Source of the DNA: Dokdonella fugitiva
Lineage (GTDB): Bacteria > Pseudomonadota > Gammaproteobacteria > Xanthomonadales > Rhodanobacteraceae
NCBI RefSeq assembly: GCF_004342425.1
Contig: NZ_SLWQ01000005.1
Span: 1-64,000, forward strand
Direction of reading: 5' to 3'
Length of the DNA stretch: 64,000 nucleotides
The position numbers and the translations under genes were made by a program. Of this stretch, positions 23,102 to 30,819 are shown in pieces. Each line of letters starts with the position of its first letter. Position 1 is the stretch's first letter. The notes under the pieces are model-generated. The model ran no database searches. It saw only the letters and a list, made by a program, of their open reading frames with translations, and was not told the DNA's origin.

Positions 23102-25720
23102 GTGACGATGCGCCGCCTGCTGACATTCCGGCGAGATCGTTCTGGTCCTGGTCGATCGGGCCAGTTGTCGGCGCAGCAGGCCGCTGAATGCGCCGCGGGC
23201 GAGCTGTTCCACCGAGTGCGGGGCGACACGGGCGGCCTGTCCACTGACGAGGTCGCGCGGCGACTGGAGCAATACGGCTTCAATGAACCGGTGTCGAAGT
23301 CGCAGGAGAGCCTGGCTTCATCACTGCTCGCACAGTTCGCCAATCCGCTGATCCTCACCCTCCTTGCTGCGGCGGTCGTATCGGGATTCCTGCGCGACCT
23401 GGTCGGCGCGTCGCTGATATCGTTCATGGTGCTGCTGAGCGTCGCGCTCAACACGGTCATCGGCGCTCGCTCACAGCGTGCCGCGGCACGATTGCGCGAC
23501 AAGGTGACGCCTCTGGCGACTGCGCTGCGGGATGGTGCATGGATCGATGTCCCCCGACGCACGCTGGTGCCCGGCGACATGATCCGCTTGTGCGCCGGTG
23601 ATCGGATACCCGCCGACGCCCGGCTCATTTCAGGCCGCCTGCACGTCCAGCAGGCAGCGCTCACGGGCGAGTCGATCCCGGCGGAAAAGCACGCTGTAGG
23701 GCGCACCGGACCCGACGCGCATGGAGCAGACGCGCCACATCTGCTCTTCCTCGGCACTTCGGTCGTCGCAGGAACGGCCGAAGCCCTGGTGTTCGCGACC
23801 GGCCGAGCGACGGCCTTCGGCGACGTCGCCGAGGCATTGACCCACCGCCCGCCACCGACGGAATTCGAACAGGGGCTTGCCTCGTTCGCACGCATGATCA
23901 TGCGAACCGTGCTGTACCTCCTTCTATTCGTGCTGATCGTCACTTTCGTGCTGGGGCGCCCACCCTTGCAGTCGTTGCTGTTCGCGCTCGCTCTCGCGGT
24001 GGGGCTCACGCCGGAATTCATGCCCGTCATCACGACCGTCACGCTCGCGCGCGGAGCGGTCCGGATGGCCAAGCAGAACGTGATCGTCAAGCACCTCGCC
24101 GCCATCGAAGATTTCGGCAGCATGACCGTTCTGCTGAGCGACAAGACCGGGACGCTCACGACCGGGGAGATGTCGGTCGTTGCCTCCACCGACGCCTATG
24201 GACGGGATGCCGATGCAGCGGCCTGCCTCGCAGCCATCAACAGCGCGCTGGAGACCGGGATCCGCAGCCCGTTGGACGCTGCCCTGCTGCGCGACCGGCG
24301 CTGCGACCCGACCACATATCGAAAGATCGACGAGGTCCCGTTCGACTTCGAGCGACGCAGATCCAGCGTCGTCACGGATCTCGACGGGCAACGCGAACTC
24401 ATCGTCAAAGGCGCTCCGGAATCGGTCCTTTCCCGATGCAGCTGCATCAGTGACGGCGCGCACGACTACCCGCTGGACGAAGGCGCGGTGACACGCAGCA
24501 CGCAAGCCTATGAGGCTTTCGGCGAACGCGGCCAACGCGTGCTGGCCATCGCGCGACGGCGCGTGCCCGTCAAGGACCACTACTCGGCCGAAGATGAAAC
24601 GGACCTCGTCCTCGTGGGATTCGTCGCGTTCGCCGATCCGCTCGTCGACGGCGTGGCGGAGTCATTGCGATCGCTCGCCGCCGATGGCATCTCCGTGAAG
24701 ATCCTGACGGGAGACAATGCCAGCGTGGCGCGCAGCGTCTGCGGCGAGGCCGGCATCAACATCGCCGATGCCACGGGCGGCGACGTGCTCGACGATATTC
24801 CCGATGCGGCGCTCGGTGTGCTGGCGGAACGCTGCAACCTTTTCACGCGAGTTTCGCCTTCGCAGAAGCTGCGCCTCGTGCTCGCGTTGAAAGAACGCGG
24901 CCACGTCGTCGGGTTCCTGGGCGACGGCGTCAATGACGCGCCTTCGCTGCACGCCGCCGACGTCGGAATCTCGGTCATGAATGCGGTCGACGTCGCGCGT
25001 GATGCCGCCGACATCGTGCTCGGCAACCGGGACCTCGGCCTGCTTCACGAGGGGGTACTGCAAGGGCGCCGCGCGTTCGCGAACGTCATGAAATACCTGA
25101 TGATGGAGACCAGCTCGAACTTCGGCAACATGCTCAGCATGGCGGCGGCGGCGGCCTTCCTGCCGTTCCTGCCGATGCTGCCGACGCAAATCCTCCTCAA
25201 CAACCTCCTCTACGATCTCTCGCAGACGATGATCCCGAGCGACAACGTCGATGCTGAACAGATACGGCACCCACGACGCTGGAACGTGACTGCCATACGC
25301 CGATTCATGTACGTCGTAGGCCCGGTAAGCTCCTTGTACGATTTCCTGACGTTCTTCGCGCTCCTGTACTGGCTGCACGCGACGGAAGCCTTGTTCCAGA
25401 CCGGGTGGTTCGTCGAGTCGCTGGCGACGCAGACGTTGGTCCTTTTCGTCATCCGAACGCAGGCGAGCCCCCTGCGCAGTCGCCCCAGCCTTCCCCTCGC
25501 CGCCGCGGCGCTCGGCGTCGTGGCCGTCGCGCTGCTGCTGCCGCTCTCGCCGCTGGCGGACGACTTCGGGTTCGTACCGCTCCCTGCGGCGTTCTACGCA
25601 TTCCTCGGCGGCGCAACGACCACGTACTTGGCAATGGTCCAGCTGGCCAAGCAGCTTCTGGGGCTGCTGTCTGATCCGATGTCAGTCCAAGCAGCGCCCG
25701 CGCCTGAGGGATCCAAATAG
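23102..25720 (+). CDS. mgtA: Magnesium-transporting P-type ATPase (MgtA-like)
   Basis: 872 residues, the expected P3B length. It has an N-terminal cation-ATPase domain, the actuator motif TGES (188-191), GLTPEFMPVI in TM4 (MgtA-type ion-binding region), the phosphorylation site DKTGTLT (Asp347), the nucleotide-binding KGAPE motif and the hinge GDGVNDAPSLHAADVGI. Six C-terminal helices follow, with NNLLYDLSQTMIPSDNVD as in MgtA. It imports Mg2+ from the periplasm. The start is GTG 23102 or ATG 23108; ribosome sites are weak for both. It has its own perfect FNR/ANR-type box, so control by oxygen rather than by Mg2+ (PhoP or leader RNA) is likely here. Confidence 0.92.
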   Translation: MTMRRLLTFRRDRSGPGRSGQLSAQQAAECAAGELFHRVRGDTGGLSTDEVARRLEQYGFNEPVSKSQESLASSLLAQFANPLILTLLAAAVVSGFLRDLVGASLISFMVLLSVALNTVIGARSQRAAARLRDKVTPLATALRDGAWIDVPRRTLVPGDMIRLCAGDRIPADARLISGRLHVQQAALTGESIPAEKHAVGRTGPDAHGADAPHLLFLGTSVVAGTAEALVFATGRATAFGDVAEALTHRPPPTEFEQGLASFARMIMRTVLYLLLFVLIVTFVLGRPPLQSLLFALALAVGLTPEFMPVITTVTLARGAVRMAKQNVIVKHLAAIEDFGSMTVLLSDKTGTLTTGEMSVVASTDAYGRDADAAACLAAINSALETGIRSPLDAALLRDRRCDPTTYRKIDEVPFDFERRRSSVVTDLDGQRELIVKGAPESVLSRCSCISDGAHDYPLDEGAVTRSTQAYEAFGERGQRVLAIARRRVPVKDHYSAEDETDLVLVGFVAFADPLVDGVAESLRSLAADGISVKILTGDNASVARSVCGEAGINIADATGGDVLDDIPDAALGVLAERCNLFTRVSPSQKLRLVLALKERGHVVGFLGDGVNDAPSLHAADVGISVMNAVDVARDAADIVLGNRDLGLLHEGVLQGRRAFANVMKYLMMETSSNFGNMLSMAAAAAFLPFLPMLPTQILLNNLLYDLSQTMIPSDNVDAEQIRHPRRWNVTAIRRFMYVVGPVSSLYDFLTFFALLYWLHATEALFQTGWFVESLATQTLVLFVIRTQASPLRSRPSLPLAAAALGVVAVALLLPLSPLADDFGFVPLPAAFYAFLGGATTTYLAMVQLAKQLLGLLSDPMSVQAAPAPEGSK

Positions 25721-25773
25721 CGGTGCAGCAAGCAAGCCGGCCCGGGGATCTCGCCGTGCATCGGCCTGCTCGA

Positions 25774-25787
25774 TTGATCTGCATCAA
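25774..25787. promoter_or_regulatory. FNR/ANR-type box for hsp20
   Basis: TTGATCTGCATCAA, perfect palindrome centred at 25780.5. TATCGT (25809-25814) lies at the predicted -10, the same hexamer as in the BON promoter. Start near 25822. Confidence 0.72.
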
Positions 25788-25866
25788 TGTTGCAAACGGA
25801 TGCCCGCGTATCGTGAACATGCCCCTTCGGGCTTTCGAGTTCATTGAATGCAAGGAGAGACCTATC

Positions 25867-26313
25867 ATGAGTGCGCTGACACGCTGGAATCCTTTCAAAC
25901 CGCTGGCGCGTTTCGACGTCGCGAGCGAGTTCGATGATCTTCTTCGTGGCTTTCCGATGCGGTCCGCGTGGCGCGACATGGACCTGCAGCCCGACATCCG
26001 TATCGATGTCAGCGAAGATGCCGGTGCATATCGCGTGAAAGCCGAGATGCCCGGCGTCGAGAAGGAAGACATCGAGCTCTCCATCGACGGCAACCTGGTC
26101 ACGATCGGCGCCGAGGTCAAGCGCGACATCGAACGGAAGGAAGGCGAAACCGAGCTGTACGCGGAGCGCTACTACGGCAAGGCACGCCGGTTGTTCTCGC
26201 TGCCGAGCGAAGTCGATGGCACGAAGGCTGAAGCGCGCTACGACAAGGGGGTCTTGTCGATCACGCTTCCGAAGAAGCCGAACGGCCAGACTCGCAAGAT
26301 CGCGATCTCATAG
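25867..26313 (+). CDS. Small heat-shock protein Hsp20
   Basis: 148 residues with an AAGGAGAG site before the ATG. The N-terminal arm (LTRWNPFKPLARF) is followed by an alpha-crystallin domain (about 40-140) with the conserved AEMPGVEKEDIELS segment, GERYYG-type loop and KGVLSITLPK. It is an ATP-independent chaperone that holds unfolding proteins. First gene of a likely pair with the downstream USP (62 bases apart). Confidence 0.93.
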   Translation: MSALTRWNPFKPLARFDVASEFDDLLRGFPMRSAWRDMDLQPDIRIDVSEDAGAYRVKAEMPGVEKEDIELSIDGNLVTIGAEVKRDIERKEGETELYAERYYGKARRLFSLPSEVDGTKAEARYDKGVLSITLPKKPNGQTRKIAIS

Positions 26314-26375
26314 CGCTCGCCTGCGGGCATCCGTCGACGACGGGTGCCCGCCTTGACCAGCACGGAGTCCCTTCC

Positions 26376-26813
26376 ATGTTCAAGCGCGCCCTCGTACCGA
26401 TCGATGGCTCGACGCTATCGACGAAGGCCTCACGCGCCGCCATCAAGCTCGCGGCCGAAGTCGGGGCGCGGCTCGTGGCCTTTCATGCCGTACCGACGTT
26501 TCGCACCTTCTCGTACGAGGTGCCGATGCTCGCAGATACGGCACGAAGTTACCGTGCTGCCTGTGTCGTGCGTGCACGAAAATTGCTGGGCGACGTCGCC
26601 GCCGAGGCTCGCCGAGCTGAAGTGACCTGCGACGAGGTGCACGTGTACAGCGACCAGCCATATCTTGCGATCCTTCGTGAAGCCAAGCGCAAGCGTTGCG
26701 ATCTCATCCTGATGGCGTCACACGGACGCAAAGGATTGCGTAGCCTGCTGCTTGGCAGCGAAACGCAAAAGGTGTTGACGCACGGCGACGTGCCCGTTCT
26801 CGTCTACCGCTGA
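26376..26813 (+). CDS. Universal stress protein, single domain
   Basis: 145 residues starting MFKRALVPIDGSTLS, with an ATP-binding loop MASHGRKGLRSLLLGSETQKVL. Single UspA fold, close to the two copies at 27883 and 28335 (same KVLTH..VPVLVYR ending). Probably cotranscribed with hsp20. Likely role in survival of starvation or oxygen limitation. Confidence 0.92.
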   Translation: MFKRALVPIDGSTLSTKASRAAIKLAAEVGARLVAFHAVPTFRTFSYEVPMLADTARSYRAACVVRARKLLGDVAAEARRAEVTCDEVHVYSDQPYLAILREAKRKRCDLILMASHGRKGLRSLLLGSETQKVLTHGDVPVLVYR

Positions 26814-26860
26814 CGGAGCAAACCGTCTGCTCAGAGTTCCTGGGCGACGACCGCAATTCG

Positions 26861-27586
26861 CTATGATCGAGGCGGGTCGCAGTCACCGAGGTATTGCGAC
26901 CTCGAAAGCCAGTCCGGGTCGGGATAGTAGGCAAAAAGGAAGGAACCCTTGTTCATCGTATCGATGAGGGAACGAGCGATGGCGGGGCGCACCGCCGGGC
27001 AGCCGAAACTCCTCCCTAGTCGTCCTTGGGCGCGAATGATCCCATCATTCACGTAGTCCGCTCCATGGATCACGATTGCACGCTCCATCGCCTGATCATT
27101 GAATCCCGGCTCGAGCCCGCGCAGTCGCAAGGAATATCCGTTGTGGCCCGAATAACTGCCCGCGTTCTCGAAGACACCGATGCTGGATTCGAGGCTGCCG
27201 GGCCTGTTGGAGAAGTGCTCGGCGAGATCTCCTCCGCTATTGCGGCCATGCGCGACATGCTCCTCGAATAGCAGGTTCTGGGTTGCAACATCGAATACCC
27301 ATAACCTCGGCTCGGACGATGGGCGCGAGTAGTCGATGACCGCCAAGATGCGGTCGGCCTCGTCGGCCCGCCTATTGCGGCACGCTAGCGCACTTGTCGC
27401 CATTTCGAGAACTCGTGGATTGGCCGCGGGAGCGGCACGCCAAAGCGCGCGCGCCGACGCTGCAATGGTCGCCGCCTCGGAGGCTGTTTCGAGCCTCGCT
27501 GCGCTGCAGACTCCTTGAAGAAAAAGAGCGGCAGCAAGCGAAGTGACTGCAAGAAGAATGTGCTTGGATTTCACTCTTGGCATCAT
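26861..27586 (-). CDS. Murein L,D-transpeptidase catalytic-domain family protein (YkuD_2 type)
   Basis: 241 residues: signal peptide (cleavage near VCSAA, about 29), then the DYSRPSSEPRLWVFD start of the YkuD_2 domain. The catalytic region is IHGADYVN, 12 residues later GRLGRSFGCPAVRP with nucleophile Cys; the Ser-x-Gly-Cys-Pro arrangement is that of the PF13645 family rather than classical YkuD. Exported enzyme acting on peptidoglycan crosslinks. Composition is more A/T-rich than its neighbours. No FNR/ANR-type box of correct spacing was found upstream. Confidence 0.87.
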   Translation of the reverse strand: MMPRVKSKHILLAVTSLAAALFLQGVCSAARLETASEAATIAASARALWRAAPAANPRVLEMATSALACRNRRADEADRILAVIDYSRPSSEPRLWVFDVATQNLLFEEHVAHGRNSGGDLAEHFSNRPGSLESSIGVFENAGSYSGHNGYSLRLRGLEPGFNDQAMERAIVIHGADYVNDGIIRAQGRLGRSFGCPAVRPAIARSLIDTMNKGSFLFAYYPDPDWLSRSQYLGDCDPPRS

Positions 27587-27882
27587 CTGCTTAGCATATC
27601 AGCCATACATTCTTGACTCCATCAATCCCATATTTCGGCCGTAGCCGTTAAATTGTAGTTACCAAGGATATCGTCGCTGCTACATCTACTCGCGGCTTCC
27701 GTTTGATTCGCAAGCTCCCATTCGGCTCATCGTTTCCGCAGAGCGAGCGAAGGCTCGCCTTGACTCGTTGCGCCATCGACGAGTTGGCTCGAATGCAACG
27801 GACACGGATCAAATGGGCCGTACCCCAATCGGGACACTACGGCGGCGCGGCCGGTGGGGCTTCGCGGAACTCACGGATGCCG
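27587..27882. other. Non-coding stretch between two minus-strand genes
   Basis: About 300 bases of mixed composition containing the promoter of the L,D-transpeptidase gene. A near-FNR sequence TTGAC-TCC-ATCAA (27613-27625) has a three-base spacer instead of four and is probably not functional. I see no convincing gene or RNA; the small open frame at 27703 has neither ribosome site nor recognisable product. Confidence 0.5.
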
Positions 27883-28320
27883 TCAACGGTACACGAGCAC
27901 TGGGATCGTGCTGTGGGTGAGCACCTTCTGCGTTTCACTGCCGAGCAGTAGCGCGCCGAGTCCACGACGTCCGTGCGAGGCCATCAGGATCAGGTCGCAG
28001 CCATTCGCCTTCGCCGCTTCGATGATCGCGCCGGCCGGATCGTCGGTCGTCGCGTGGCGCGCGTCGCACGGCACGTCGAGCGCGCGCGCCGCCTTCTGCA
28101 CGAAGCGCAGGCGCTCGTTCGCGTACGCCTGCGCCGCCTTCGCGTAATCGCCGCGGCTCGTACCGAGCAGGTCCATCATCACGTCGCTCGCGTGGAACCT
28201 CGGGATCGCATGGAAGGCGGTCACGCGCGCGTTCATCGCGTGCGCGAAGCGGATGCCCTTGCGCACCGCCTTTTCCGACAGCTTCGAGCCGTCGGTCGGA
28301 ATGAGGATGTGTTCGAACAC
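27883..28320 (-). CDS. Universal stress protein, single domain
   Basis: 145 residues, MFEHILIPTDGSKLSEKAV to VPVLVYR-type end, with loop MASHGRRGLGALLLGSETQKVL for nucleotide binding. Fourteen bases downstream of the USP at 28335-28772 and probably in the same transcript, driven from the FNR/ANR-type box at 28832. It differs from its neighbour mainly in the middle (HASDVMMDLLGTSRGDYAKA), so the pair is an older duplication. Confidence 0.92.
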   Translation of the reverse strand: MFEHILIPTDGSKLSEKAVRKGIRFAHAMNARVTAFHAIPRFHASDVMMDLLGTSRGDYAKAAQAYANERLRFVQKAARALDVPCDARHATTDDPAGAIIEAAKANGCDLILMASHGRRGLGALLLGSETQKVLTHSTIPVLVYR

Positions 28321-28334
28321 GGCGGCGCCTCCGC

Positions 28335-28772
28335 TCAGCGGTAGACGAGCACGGGCACGGTGCTGTGCGTGAGCACCTTCTGCGTTTCGCTGCCGAGCAG
28401 AACGCCCTGCAATCCCCGGCGCCCGTGCGAGGCCATCAGGACGAGGTCGCAGCGCTTGCGCTTCGCCTCGCGGATGATCGCCGCCCAGGGCTGGTCGCTC
28501 GACGCGTGCGCGGTGTCGCAGGCGACGCCGGCCTTGCGCGCTTCCGCGGCGACGGCCGCGAGCAGCGTGCGTGCGCGCGCGGCCGAGGCCGCGCGGTACT
28601 CGCCGGCGGTGTCCTCAAGCATCTGCGCATCGAGCGTGAAGGTGCGGAACTTCGGGATCGCGTGGAACGCGACGAGGCGCGCGCCGGTACCCGCGGCAAG
28701 GCGGATCGCGGCGCGCACCGCCTTTTTCGACAGGTCGGATCCGTCGGTCGGAACGAGGATGCGCTGGAACAT
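28335..28772 (-). CDS. Universal stress protein, single domain
   Basis: 145 residues from the ATG at 28772, which follows GGAGACATCGCC; the longer frame to 28799 lacks a ribosome site. Starts MFQRILVPTDGSDLSKKAV and ends in MASHGRRGLQGVLLGSETQKVLTHSTVPVLVYR-type loop (nucleotide binding). First gene of a two-USP operon. An FNR/ANR-type box centred 66 bases upstream matches the island regulon. Confidence 0.92.
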   Translation of the reverse strand: MFQRILVPTDGSDLSKKAVRAAIRLAAGTGARLVAFHAIPKFRTFTLDAQMLEDTAGEYRAASAARARTLLAAVAAEARKAGVACDTAHASSDQPWAAIIREAKRKRCDLVLMASHGRRGLQGVLLGSETQKVLTHSTVPVLVYR

Positions 28773-28831
28773 GGCGATGTCTCCGCAATAGATCTTCATC
28801 TTCGAAAGTACGCCGCCCCACGATCGGCTCG

Positions 28832-28845
28832 TTGACGTGCATCAA
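28832..28845. promoter_or_regulatory. FNR/ANR-type box for the two-USP operon
   Basis: TTGACGTGCATCAA, centred at 28838.5, predicts a minus-strand start near 28797. This is the rightmost such site noticed in the window. Confidence 0.65.
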
Positions 28846-28920
28846 CTCGGGAGCGGTTAATCGTCGTCAAGCAGGCGCTCGCCCGTCGTGATCGTCGGCA
28901 CGCGCCGCGATCTTCGCCGG

Positions 28921-29049
28921 AGCACTCGCGTTCGCCGCCGACGGCAAGGCACGCGCGTCCATGTGGCACGGGTCGAGGGCGGCAACACAGTGGTCTCGAA
29001 CCTCAAGGCGGGCAAGATCAACGGCCGCGTCACGCTCGAACTGCGCTGA
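28921..29049 (+). pseudogene. Possible 3' remnant of an unidentified gene
   Basis: The plus-strand frame ending at 29047-29049 encodes a protein-like tail (VHVARVEGGNTVVSNLKAG and then KINGRVTLELR) with no start codon or ribosome site. It reads like the conserved end of a small basic protein, but I cannot name the family. The rest of the 28846-29109 stretch shows nothing else. Confidence 0.3.
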
Positions 29050-29109
29050 GCGGCGCGACGGCCCCGCCACGCCGGGTGGCCTTCCGTCAATGCTCGGTCC
29101 GATAGAGGA

Positions 29110-29274
29110 TCAGCAGAAGCGTAGCGATTCAGCACAGCAGGATGAACAACGCCCACCCCATCCCATGACGACGCCAAGGCCGCGACGATGGGTCCAATAC
29201 ATCGTGCCGGCGACGAGCGACGGCACCGCGACCAGCGCGGTGATTAGCAGCAGTACTTCATTGGCGTGGTTCAT
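29110..29274 (-). CDS. Small single-helix membrane protein
   Basis: 54 residues: MNHANEVLLLITALVAVPSLVAG, a hydrophobic helix, then TMYWTHRRGLGVVMGWGGRC. The last 15 residues (SSCCAESLRFC) look unnatural. A frame change after VVMGW would give WALFILLC followed by a stop, that is, a second helix, so the 3' end may be shifted. It sits 11 bases upstream of the USP remnant. Family not recognised. Confidence 0.4.
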   Translation of the reverse strand: MNHANEVLLLITALVAVPSLVAGTMYWTHRRGLGVVMGWGGRCSSCCAESLRFC

Positions 29275-29285
29275 GGCGTCGCTTC

Positions 29286-29672
29286 TCAGTTGCGCATGAG
29301 CACGGGTAGCGTCGCTTCGTGCAGGACCGTGCGCGTCACGCCGCCGAACGCCCACTCGCTGAAGCGCGACCGTCCATACGCGCCCATCACGAGCAGATCT
29401 GCGCCGACCTCGCCCGCGGCGGCGAGGATCGCCTCCCCTGCGCGGTCGTCGGGAGCGAGGATCGGCTTCACCGTCACACGCACATCATGCTGCGCGAGCC
29501 AGGCCAGCACGTCGAACGGTGGCAACCATCCCATCTCGATCTCCGGCGCGCGCCGCGGACCGTCGAGCAGCACGATACTCGAGGCGTGATGCAGGAGCGG
29601 CAGTGCGCTGTGCAGCGCGCGTACCGCTTCCGCCGACCCGTTCCAGGCGATCGCGATGCAGCCTCGCGGCAA
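29286..29672 (-). pseudogene. Two-domain universal stress protein, C-terminal half only
   Basis: The frame begins at CIAIAWNGSAEAVRALHSALP, which aligns with the middle of the tandem USPs at 2863 and 6918. It continues to a complete C-terminal domain with the loop GAYGRSRFSEWAFGGVTRTVL and ends PVLMRN. The first 145 or so residues are missing; sequence upstream of about 29675 is unrelated. A truncated copy at a recombination junction. Whether the single remaining domain is made is unknown, as no start codon with a ribosome site is present. Confidence 0.75.
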
Positions 29673-29693
29673 CCCCTAGGAGCGCTCTTGCCC

Positions 29694-29882
29694 ATGGTGG
29701 TATCGGTCGATATGCGAAATCGAATGTCGGCCGTAATCGCCGTCGGTGAACTTATCCGGGAGATTCCGGAGCCCGACAGGACTCGCTACGTGAGTCGCCT
29801 TCAAGGCGCCATGAGTACCGATGTCGTAGCGAATGTCATCGCGATCAAGGATGAATTGGAAGCTAGCGGGCGAACTAGTTGA
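29694..29882 (+). CDS. Small hypothetical protein
   Basis: 62 residues (MVVSVDMRNRMSAVIAVGEL ... DELEASGRTS), mostly helical and acidic at the end. An AGGAG lies 11 bases before the ATG. Its composition is A/T-richer than the flanks. The end overlaps, in another frame, the start of a DUF2442-like frame at 29851, an arrangement seen in small two-gene modules. Family not recognised. Confidence 0.4.
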   Translation: MVVSVDMRNRMSAVIAVGELIREIPEPDRTRYVSRLQGAMSTDVVANVIAIKDELEASGRTS

Positions 29883-29994
29883 CCCCCAACTATCGCACGT
29901 CCGCTATGCACGCATCGTCGACGATCGCATTGAGTATATTCGTCTTGACGGACCCGATGCCGTTGTCGCGCCCCTAGCGTTCGGATGGTCACGG
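29851..29994 (+). pseudogene. DUF2442-like protein, N-terminal fragment
   Basis: From ATG 29851 the frame gives MNWKLAGELVDPQLSHVRYA and RIVDDRIEYIRLDGPDAVVAPLAFGWSR, matching the short N-terminal region typical of DUF2442 proteins (a strand pair followed by a Pro-Leu helix start). After about 29994 the sequence changes to DUF3247-like coding in a different frame, so the C-terminal part has been replaced. Confidence 0.45.
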
Positions 29995-30176
29995 GTAACG
30001 ACGGGCAACGGATCACCGGCACGGTGGTCGAGCGACCGGCGCTGCAGCTGTTCGAAGACGCGGCCGGCAACGAGGGTTTCAACGCGGTCGTGCGCATCGA
30101 CGACCCGGCCGCTCCGCCCTGGACGGCCCATGTCTGGCTCAGCGACATCGGCGACGTCGATCGCCTGATCGACTGA
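29985..30176 (+). pseudogene. DUF3247 protein, C-terminal fragment
   Basis: The frame DGQRITGTVVERPALQLF, EDAAGNEGFNAVVRIDDP and then WTAHVWLSDI resembles the conserved part of DUF3247, a small protein family I know from Xanthomonadales. The N-terminal third is missing and the ATG at 29985 lies inside or just before the junction. This fragment is the best taxonomic clue at the island edge. Confidence 0.55.
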
Positions 30177-30230
30177 CGCGTCGCGTGCATGCACTCGCCG
30201 ATCCGCTCCGCGTTCGCTGTTTCGCTTCCC

Positions 30231-30326
30231 GTGCACGGACGCCCGCGTGGTCAGCATTTCTCGAATGCGGACATCAAGAAGCCCAATCCGGGCGAGAACT
30301 TCGTGCAGCTGCGCTATGCGTACCTG
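30231..30326 (+). pseudogene. PagL-like lipid A deacylase, C-terminal fragment
   Basis: The frame reads GQHFSNADIKKPNPGENF and VQLRYAYL. The HxSNA...PNPG pattern, with catalytic His and Ser, and an ending in an aromatic beta-strand is that of PagL-type acyloxyacyl hydrolases of the outer membrane. Only about 32 residues remain, and the expected terminal Arg-Phe-stop is replaced by unrelated codons from about 30325. No start codon. Confidence 0.5.
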
Positions 30327-30742
30327 CTCGCGCCCCGATCGCGCACGGCGTGGCGCGCACGACTACGCGATCCCGCCGGCGCCGCGAAGATCGCCGCGAG
30401 CAGGCAGAGGAAGCCGACGACCGCGACAGCGCCGTGGACGAGCACGAGCCACTTCGGCAGCGGAAGCGCCTTCCAGTGGTAGTTGAGGTTGAGCACGACA
30501 CCGCCGAGGGCCGCGCCGAGGAACAGCACGAGCGCGACATTGCCGAGCATCGGCAGGCCGGTCGTGAACGCCGCGTACAGCAGCAACGTTGCCGCGGCCG
30601 CCGAAAGGAACCCGTGCAGCATCGCGAGGGCGATCGGCGGGTGCGGCTTGCCGCCGAAACGGATCAGCGCCATCACGACGCCGCCCGCCGCGGATATGGC
30701 GAGCAGCACCGCCGCGGTTTGCATGACGAGCATCGGTTCCAT
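30314..30742 (-). CDS. Four-helix membrane protein with altered C-terminus
   Basis: 142 residues from the ATG at 30742 (GGAGACGTC upstream). Four hydrophobic helices are visible: about 8-27, 38-58, 66-84 and 97-118, with short basic loops. The last 20 residues (AGSRSRARHAVRDRGASRYA) are very basic and overlap the PagL-like fragment on the other strand; the natural stop was probably lost at the junction near 30340. I do not recognise the family. This is where backbone-like sequence begins. Confidence 0.6.
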   Translation of the reverse strand: MEPMLVMQTAAVLLAISAAGGVVMALIRFGGKPHPPIALAMLHGFLSAAAATLLLYAAFTTGLPMLGNVALVLFLGAALGGVVLNLNYHWKALPLPKWLVLVHGAVAVVGFLCLLAAIFAAPAGSRSRARHAVRDRGASRYA

Positions 30743-30819
30743 GACGTCTCCTCGCTGCAGCGACGCACGCGCGCCGATGCGATCATTCGGCGCCCGGATT
30801 GAACGCGATCCAAACGCGA

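Noticed and set aside
27613..27625. TTGAC-TCC-ATCAA upstream of the YkuD_2-type gene
   Set aside because: Spacer of three bases instead of four breaks the FNR/ANR palindrome geometry; not counted as a site.
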